Positions 1 through 4,404 of a stretch of DNA of 6,863 nucleotides are shown here, one piece after another. The position numbers and the translations under genes were made by a program. The DNA lies in assembly GCA_039923455.1 (NCBI GenBank), contig JBDTCS010000251.1, forward strand, positions 1 through 6,863. Direction: 5' to 3'. The first letter of the stretch is position 1, and every line of letters starts with the position of its first letter. The notes beneath the pieces were generated by a model that did not search any database, was not told the origin of the DNA, and saw nothing but the letters and a program-made list of their open reading frames with translations. The DNA comes from JBDTCS01 sp039923455. GTDB lineage: Bacteria > Bacteroidota > Ignavibacteria > Palsa-1295.

Positions 1-228
1 CACCGGGCTACAATTATGCCGCTCCTAACGGATCTGAGGAGGGATGATAGGATCGCGCTCGGATTAAATAGAATTTTGGGGGTGAGTAAATCTGCACTGC
101 TGAATCCGAATTTGGACACGAGTTTCCAATTTGCGACAGCTCTGTTGGATCGAAATATGTGTAGTCCGGTGCATAAGCGCTGGGTAGGTCGGCATCATTC
201 CTATCGGAGCTCAATAGGCGCGATCTGC
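1..228. repeat. Gene-free stretch with inverted diverged ~35-bp modules
   Basis: No convincing gene is visible here. The small open frames on both strands overlap each other and lack a recognisable domain, signal peptide or ribosome binding site. Positions 1-36 on the plus strand, starting CACCGGGCTACA, align with the reverse complement of 137-171, starting CACCGGACTACA: 19 of the first 25 bases match, and 8 of 10 more after a one-base gap. A third fragment, TCCTATCGGAGCT at 199-211, matches TCCTAACGGATCT at 23-35 in direct orientation (11 of 13). The elements at 23 and 199 each sit in a short hairpin: CTCCT/AGGAG at 22-41 and CCTAT/ATAGG at 200-218. This is what a degenerate dispersed intergenic repeat would look like; that reading is inference, since copies elsewhere in the genome cannot be seen. 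The stretch may also hold the 3' flank of the lipoprotein transcript. Confidence 0.4.
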
Positions 229-233
229 CTATT
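213..233 (-). terminator. Hairpin over the lipoprotein stop codon, weak terminator candidate
   Basis: AATAGGC (213-219) and GCCTATT (227-233) form a perfect 7-bp stem around a 7-nt loop. The stem includes the TAG stop codon of the lipoprotein gene (complement of 229-231). On the minus strand no T-rich run follows the stem, so a classical intrinsic terminator is not well supported. An overlapping alternative stem (CCTAT 200-204 with ATAGG 214-218) could compete with it. It could instead belong to the repeat patch next to it. Confidence 0.3.
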
Positions 234-1023
234 TTAAATACACAGGCATTTGGTAATCATGAACGCAGAGGAATCCGACTTTTTTACCATCCGAAAGTGT
301 GCGAACGTGATAGGTGTAGCGCTCAAGATCGAGTTGATAAAAACGATTCGTCGAAAACGCTGAGATCTGAGTGTTTGTAAAATTCACCGTTCCAAGATCC
401 GAGCTCTTCGATTGAAAATAACCTGAGCCTGCCGTACTTGAACCAAGTTTGAATTTGTTCAGCGCGGCATCATAACTCATACTATAGAGCATCCAAGTCG
501 CGTTCGTTGCGCCATCATACGTGACTTTGAATCCACTCGCGCTCACCGTATCAAAGGGCTTCAGGTTATTGACGGGAGTAATCTGCGGTACGAGGCCCGA
601 GTCCTGAAAATCAATTCCATCATATCCGGTCACCTTAAAAACGATTTGCGGCTTTGTCGAATCATATATCTTAGAATCGGTAGCCACGTAGTTGAGCTGG
701 CTTACGGCAAGCGCGACACCATTCGCAGTGGCGCTTCCTATCGCTACAGAAAAACCATTCTTGGTAAATGTTGCATCCGCGTAGGAAGAAAGTAGCGTAG
801 CGCCGAGACTATCGTGATAATCCGCAACGCTGATCAGCACGAGTGCATCAACCTCTGTTGTATCGAGCAACGTCTTAAGCGGACCGTTCAATCCGATAAG
901 TACGAATGGATCGAGCTTGCCACTACCGGAATCGGTCGAAGGTGTGCAGCCACTCATAAAGAGCACCGCAATCGACAGGACGAACGGAAAAAATAACGTA
1001 CGAGAGAGTTTGAAGATAGACAT
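229..1023 (-). CDS. Predicted lipoprotein of unknown function
   Basis: A 264-residue predicted lipoprotein; I recognise no family. The N-terminus is a lipoprotein signal peptide: basic and polar residues (K5, R8), a hydrophobic core from about L10 to M23, and a lipobox ending in S24-G25-C26, where signal peptidase II should cut and C26 be lipidated. Residue +2 after the Cys is Thr, not the Asp that retains lipoproteins at the inner membrane in enterobacteria, and a short Ser/Gly/Asp-rich tether (27-35) follows. The rest is rich in short beta-type stretches with alternating hydrophobic and Thr/Ser/Tyr residues; the C-terminal third (about 228-264) is aromatic, with YTYH and VGFLC. The ATG at 1023 is chosen because it puts the signal peptide at the N-terminus. 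The frame stays open to a GTG at 1113 that overlaps the upstream gene's TGA as GTGA, giving 294 residues, but this would add 30 unlikely residues before the signal. It lies 86 bp behind the gene at 1110-2063 and is probably co-transcribed with it. Likely location is the outer membrane; the role is unknown. Confidence 0.82.
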   Translation of the reverse strand: MSIFKLSRTLFFPFVLSIAVLFMSGCTPSTDSGSGKLDPFVLIGLNGPLKTLLDTTEVDALVLISVADYHDSLGATLLSSYADATFTKNGFSVAIGSATANGVALAVSQLNYVATDSKIYDSTKPQIVFKVTGYDGIDFQDSGLVPQITPVNNLKPFDTVSASGFKVTYDGATNATWMLYSMSYDAALNKFKLGSSTAGSGYFQSKSSDLGTVNFTNTQISAFSTNRFYQLDLERYTYHVRTLSDGKKVGFLCVHDYQMPVYLK

Positions 1024-1109
1024 AAAATATGGATACCGTGAGAAGTTATAATGGACACACCGATCAATAGTGGTAACAACCGTTAGCCGCTTTTGTTTCT
1101 GCCAACACG

Positions 1110-2063
1110 TCACTGCATCAGTTTTGTATCGCTCAGCCGAATACCGAGTAGTGTGAAGTGTGAATTTTGCGGAACGGCATTCATTCCATCATCCTGAAAG
1201 CTTTCCCATCCTGCGAAGAGCTGAAATCGTGCGGCTCTTCCTTCGGCTTGATAGCCAAGTTCGGCTCGCCCATCGACGGTCCACTTCTGAATATTTGCAA
1301 ACGAATGGAAGTAGCTCCCATCACTTCCAAATGCTGACACGTTCGCACCTCCTCGAAGATACGCCTGACCCGGACCAATCGCGAAGAGCCCAATCGCTGC
1401 GTTCACACCGAGTGAGAAAAGAATATTGTGGTAGTTGGGTTGCAACCCGTTCGCGCTCGAAGGTTGCCGGTAATCTTCTTTGAAAACATACAGATCACCC
1501 GTCAGCCATGCGAGGGTTTTGAAGTTCGTTGTGTCGTTTGAATGGAATAGCTGAAAAGGTTTGAAGATGACTTTCGTTGAGAGCGATCCATAGATCAACG
1601 TGCGTTGGGGCGGTCGCGTCTGGTACTCGTTCGTGTCGCCGTTATCAATATCATGCCGACACCGATGCAAATATCCAAACTGCCAATCAAAGTTTTCTAC
1701 GCGTGATGCAAAGAACAATCCCTCTTCCCAGAATCCTGTTCGTGGATTAAAATAGATGTCGTTATTTGTTCGTGCATCAAGTTCCATATCAGTGAGCGCA
1801 AGCAAAGAACCATGCTCGCCCCAGCGTGCGATCTCGAAAAGTGCACCAAGATCTATCGACCACCCGAATTCATCCCCCGTGCTGTTGAAGCCATGATACA
1901 CACTCCCCCATCCACCCATCGTGCCAAGGAATTCGGTGGTGTCAGATTTGGAATTCCCCCAACGTGGATGAATCAAAATTCCACGTGTCGGAAAAACAGG
2001 CCCAGCGGTTGCCGAGTGAACTGCGAGAAGAGAGATGACAAGTATAATTGCGAGAGTTTTCAT
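1110..2063 (-). CDS. Exported beta-rich protein, possible outer-membrane barrel, function unknown
   Basis: A 317-residue exported protein. A Sec signal peptide is clear: M1-K2, hydrophobic core about L4-V15, and a probable signal peptidase I site after HSATA (A20/G21). The mature part has many short amphipathic segments with Gly and aromatic residues, such as GWSIDLGALFEIARW (67-81), FDWQFGYLHR (125-134), AYLRGGANVSAF (234-245) and RFQLFAGWESF (279-289), and ends near FTLLGIRL (303-310). This suggests an outer-membrane beta-barrel of perhaps 10-12 strands, although the last residue is Gln and not the usual aromatic. The segment GYLHRCRHDIDNGD (130-143) recalls the His-containing strand motif of some barrel families (DUF1207-like or lipid A deacylase-like), but the match is too weak to assign. 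ATG at 2063 is preferred over the in-frame TTG two codons upstream. No Shine-Dalgarno is evident, as is common in Bacteroidota. It is first in a likely two-gene unit with the lipoprotein and divergent from the permeases. Confidence 0.8.
   Translation of the reverse strand: MKTLAIILVISLLAVHSATAGPVFPTRGILIHPRWGNSKSDTTEFLGTMGGWGSVYHGFNSTGDEFGWSIDLGALFEIARWGEHGSLLALTDMELDARTNNDIYFNPRTGFWEEGLFFASRVENFDWQFGYLHRCRHDIDNGDTNEYQTRPPQRTLIYGSLSTKVIFKPFQLFHSNDTTNFKTLAWLTGDLYVFKEDYRQPSSANGLQPNYHNILFSLGVNAAIGLFAIGPGQAYLRGGANVSAFGSDGSYFHSFANIQKWTVDGRAELGYQAEGRAARFQLFAGWESFQDDGMNAVPQNSHFTLLGIRLSDTKLMQ
1437..1448. repeat. 12-bp palindrome GGGTTGCAACCC, copy 1 (inside a gene)
   Basis: A perfect 12-bp palindrome inside the barrel-like gene, where on the minus strand it contributes to the residues GLQPN (206-210). 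The identical 12-mer occurs again at 2206-2217 in the divergent intergenic region. Here the flanking bases (T before, G after) do not extend the symmetry. Two exact copies in under 7 kb are unlikely by chance in random sequence, but one is constrained by coding, so a functional role cannot be claimed. Confidence 0.5.
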
Positions 2064-2169
2064 GGTCAAACATACGAAATATTACAAGACGAATGTCTCC
2101 ACATCCACTCTTTGAGGCTATCGTTGCACGACGGATTGTAAAACGGGGAATTTGTTCAAAATACCACGA

Positions 2170-2202
2170 TTTTCGTCTGCATCGGAATCGTTAGTAACTT
2201 TG
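2170..2202 (+). promoter_or_regulatory. Candidate Bacteroidota-type promoter for the permease pair
   Basis: TAACTTTG at 2195-2202 matches the TAnnTTTG -7 consensus of the main sigma factor in Bacteroidota. About 21 bp upstream, TTTTCG (2170-2175) is an imperfect version of the TTTG/TTG -33 element. Transcription would begin near 2206-2210, some 60 bp before the DppB-like start codon. The -7 match is exact but short; the -33 match is poor. The region is the only sizeable gap upstream of the permeases, so a promoter is expected in it. Confidence 0.4.
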
Positions 2203-2221
2203 TACGGGTTGCAACCCATAC
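2202..2221. promoter_or_regulatory. 20-bp near-perfect palindrome, operator candidate; contains copy 2 of the 12-mer
   Basis: GTACGGGTTGCAACCCATAC is symmetric except for one base pair (C2205 opposite A2218); its core GGGTTGCAACCC (2206-2217) is perfect and is repeated at 1437-1448. It directly follows, and shares one base with, the candidate -7 element, so it would cover the predicted transcription start. That is a typical place for a repressor operator. The alternative is a fragment of a dispersed repeat: the patch at 5-13 begins GGGCTACAA, which resembles GGGTTGCAA. Symmetry is seen directly; both roles are inferred. Confidence 0.4.
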
Positions 2222-2268
2222 TATTCTTTAACCACCGTAGTAACGTGTTCCTTTAGCTGAGGCTTGGA

Positions 2269-3192
2269 ATGTTCGCTTTTGTAGTTCGAAGGCTGTTTTA
2301 TTCTATTCTCGTCGTCATTGGTGTGATGACGGTGATCTTTTTCGTGATGAATCTCTTGCCCGACCCTGCGCGTATGATGCAAGGTCAGCGAGCGGATCTT
2401 GCAACGCAAGCTGCGATTCGTCACGAACTCGGGCTGGATCTTCCGGTTTGGCAGCGCTATGTGAATTTTATGGTCAAGACAGCGCAAGGCGATCTCGGTC
2501 GTTCGTATACCTCGAACCGTCTCGTGCTTGATAGTATCATCGAACGACTTCCGGCTACCGGTTTGCTTGCACTTAGCTCGATGATCATCGCGAGTATTAT
2601 GGGAGTCGGGATCGGAATTCTATCGGCGGTACGATCTTATAGTCTGTTCGATAATCTGTCGATGCTCTTTGCCCTCATCGGTATTTCGGTGCCGGCGTTC
2701 GTGCTCGGATTGCTTGCGATGCTGGTGTTTGGTTCGTGGCTTCAAATATTACCGATCTCAGGATACATCGATCAAGGTATTGAGTATTTGATCCTGCCAA
2801 TGATGATGCTCGCCGTCCGACCGATCTCGATCATTGCGCGTGTGACGCGTTCGAGCATGCTTGATGTACTTTCCAGCGATTACGTTCGCACGGCAAAAGC
2901 AAAGGGCGTCTCCGCGAGGCAAGTGATCTATCGTCACGCATTGCGCAATGCGTTGAATCCGGTAGTGACCACAATCAGCGCGTGGCTTGCAGCACTCCTG
3001 ACCGGTACCTATATCATCGAGTATATCTTCAACTGGCCCGGTATCGGACTCATGACGGTCGATGCAATACCTCGTTCAGATTTCCCAACGATACAAGGGA
3101 CCGTTATTTTCTCCGCCGTTATTTTCGTTGTTACGAATTTCTTCGTAGATATCATTTACGCGAAACTCGATCCGCGAGTAAAGCTCAACTAA
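2269..3192 (+). CDS. DppB/OppB-type ABC transporter permease
   Basis: A 307-residue inner-membrane permease of the dipeptide/oligopeptide/nickel ABC importer class (BPD_transp_1, DppB/OppB side), about the usual length. The N-terminal segment FAFVVRRLFYSILVVIGVMTVIFFVM (2-27) is the first membrane span, followed by the conserved LLPDPAR (29-35), then HELGLDLPVWQRY (52-64) and GDLGRSY (74-80) of the first periplasmic region. Further spans lie near 96-121, 129-154, 172-191, 232-251 and 278-297. The cytoplasmic EAA loop that docks on the ATPase is at about 204-231: DYVRTAKAKG, then the RHALRNALNP end. The C-terminus LDPRVKLN matches the family's usual LDPR ending. A short GAGG (2259-2262) lies 6 nt before the ATG. 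It is followed after 27 nt by the DppC-like partner; together they should form the heterodimeric channel. No binding protein or ATPase is encoded in the window, so the substrate (peptide, nickel, other) cannot be told. Confidence 0.95.
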   Translation: MFAFVVRRLFYSILVVIGVMTVIFFVMNLLPDPARMMQGQRADLATQAAIRHELGLDLPVWQRYVNFMVKTAQGDLGRSYTSNRLVLDSIIERLPATGLLALSSMIIASIMGVGIGILSAVRSYSLFDNLSMLFALIGISVPAFVLGLLAMLVFGSWLQILPISGYIDQGIEYLILPMMMLAVRPISIIARVTRSSMLDVLSSDYVRTAKAKGVSARQVIYRHALRNALNPVVTTISAWLAALLTGTYIIEYIFNWPGIGLMTVDAIPRSDFPTIQGTVIFSAVIFVVTNFFVDIIYAKLDPRVKLN

Positions 3193-3198
3193 TTTTTC

Positions 3199-3303
3199 AA
3201 GTCTACGAAGCAAATCTTCATGGATAGTAAGCAGATCCAAATGGATACGAAGCAGATTTCGATTGAGACGGAGGAGATCCAAATCGATACGAGGCAGGAC
3301 AGC
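3199..3303 (+). repeat. Five degenerate 21-bp tandem units crossing the second permease start
   Basis: Five consecutive 21-bp units run 3199-3219, 3220-3240, 3241-3261, 3262-3282 and 3283-3303. Translated in the frame of the downstream permease they give KSTKQIF (before the start codon, untranslated), MDSKQIQ, MDTKQIS, IETEEIQ and IDTRQDS. Units 2 and 3 share 15 of 21 bases, including ATGGATA and AAGCAGAT. The heptad pattern is polar and charged with hydrophobic residues at positions 1 and 6. Because a recognisable unit lies upstream of the predicted ATG in the same frame, the array probably arose by tandem duplication across the gene junction. It creates two candidate ATG starts, at 3220 and 3241. 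Confidence 0.75.
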
Positions 3304-4347
3304 GTAACATTGAACGTTCCGAAATCGCTTTGGTATTATTCTTGGAAGCGTTTAAAGCGCAACAAGCTCGCCTTTGGTGGGCTTATCGTGACGGTACTGC
3401 TCGTCGTGCTTGCGGCGATGGCTGGTGTACTTGCGCCGTTTGATCCTAACGTACAGGTGCTCGAATATTCGACCAAGCCGAGCGGGTTTTCGGGCAACGT
3501 GCTCTTGCGAATAAGCGATGTCAACAAAGAAGAGTCTGTCGCGATACCGATTCAGGAATATCACATCGTTGGTGATAGAGTGCATTACATTTCGGATGAA
3601 GGAACATCGAAGTCGATCGAGCTCACGCGACTCGTCGGCACCTCAGAGAAAGATTGGCACAAAACACCAACCTATTATTTCGGTACCGATCGTTTTGGCC
3701 GTGACGTGCTATCGCGCTTGATGTATGGTGCGCGTATTTCGCTCACGGTAGCATTCTTCTCCGAAGTGCTGAGTCTTTTGATCGGAGTCGTGCTCGGTGC
3801 ACTCGCAGGTTTTTATCGTGGTTGGGTTGATGAACTGATTATGTGGATGACGAATGTCATCTGGTCGATTCCATCGCTCTTGCTTGTAATCGCAATCTCG
3901 ATCGCACTTGGGTTAGGACTTTGGCAAACAATTATTGCAATCGGAATAACGGGCTGGGTGGATATGGCGCGTATCGTGCGTGGGCAATTCTTCACACTCC
4001 GCGAGACGGAATACGTCGAGGCAACACGTGCGCTTGGATTTAGTAGCACGCGTGCGATCTTCCGTCACATACTTCCGAACGCACTTGGTCCGATCATCGT
4101 AATTGCAACAGCCGGATTCGCAAGCGCGATCATCTATGAAGCAACACTCTCCTTCTTAGGCTTAGGCGTTCAACCACCGACGAGCACCTGGGGACAAATG
4201 ATCCACGACGGATATGGCTTCATCGCCGCAGGCTCGAACTGGGGGCTTACCATCTATCCTTCGCTTGCGATCATGATAGCCGTATTCGCATTCAACCTAT
4301 TCGGTGACGGCTTGCGCGACGCGTTTGATCCAAAATTGAAACGCTAA
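3220..4347 (+). CDS. DppC/OppC-type ABC transporter permease with long periplasmic insert
   Basis: A 375-residue inner-membrane permease, partner of the DppB-like protein, in the dipeptide/oligopeptide/nickel ABC importer class. It is longer than the roughly 300 residues usual for DppC/OppC. Order: a repetitive cytoplasmic N-terminus of four heptads (1-28); an OppC N-terminal segment with the first membrane span (about 40-72), ending APFDP; an enlarged periplasmic region (about 77-152); the conserved FGTDRFGRDVLSRL (154-167); spans near 172-198, 206-230, 234-248, 292-310 and 343-363; and the EAA loop at about 264-291 (EYVEATRALG, ending RHILPNALGP). The family signature SFLGLGVQPPTSTWG (311-325) and the end FGDGLRDAFDPKLKR (361-375) are intact. 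The ATG at 3220 has no good Shine-Dalgarno; an in-frame ATG at 3241 is an alternative that drops one heptad. It shares the reading frame of the preceding permease, separated by a TAA and 27 nt, and is certainly in its operon. The next gene is convergent. Confidence 0.93.
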   Translation: MDSKQIQMDTKQISIETEEIQIDTRQDSVTLNVPKSLWYYSWKRLKRNKLAFGGLIVTVLLVVLAAMAGVLAPFDPNVQVLEYSTKPSGFSGNVLLRISDVNKEESVAIPIQEYHIVGDRVHYISDEGTSKSIELTRLVGTSEKDWHKTPTYYFGTDRFGRDVLSRLMYGARISLTVAFFSEVLSLLIGVVLGALAGFYRGWVDELIMWMTNVIWSIPSLLLVIAISIALGLGLWQTIIAIGITGWVDMARIVRGQFFTLRETEYVEATRALGFSSTRAIFRHILPNALGPIIVIATAGFASAIIYEATLSFLGLGVQPPTSTWGQMIHDGYGFIAAGSNWGLTIYPSLAIMIAVFAFNLFGDGLRDAFDPKLKR

Positions 4348-4404
4348 TCGGTTCATCGCGAGAGGGCGTCGAGCGATCACGAATCAATCGGCCTCGCATT
4401 AACG

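Noticed and set aside
16..237. Small plus-strand open frame of 73 residues, with a 66-residue frame opposite it (14-214)
   Set aside because: Neither has a recognisable domain, signal or ribosome binding site. They overlap on opposite strands and lie across repeat modules. A real small gene cannot be fully excluded.
1024..1113. GTG at 1113 overlapping the upstream TGA as a coupled start for the lipoprotein
   Set aside because: The overlap suggests coupling, but this start puts 30 residues before a well-formed lipoprotein signal peptide that has its own ATG at 1023.
2064..2074. TATGTTTG on the minus strand 3 bp before the barrel-like start codon, a possible leaderless promoter
   Set aside because: The -7 consensus fits and would give a transcript starting at or near the ATG, but no TTG lies about 19-21 bp upstream, so the match may be chance.
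130..2141. Other overlapping frames opposite or inside the lipoprotein and barrel-like genes (for example 1160-1483 and 1812-2141)
   Set aside because: They are shadows without domains; the minus-strand frames carry proper signal peptides and coherent beta-rich composition.
3076..3282. Antisense open frame with leucines every seven residues, like a leucine zipper
   Set aside because: It lies opposite the junction of the two permeases, and its heptads are the mirror of the 21-bp repeat on the other strand; both sense proteins are strongly conserved family members.
4348..4404. Possible bidirectional terminator in the convergent gap
   Set aside because: Only a GCGAG/CTCGC stem with a loop of about 30 nt and a few 4-bp stems are present, without T-rich tails on either strand.
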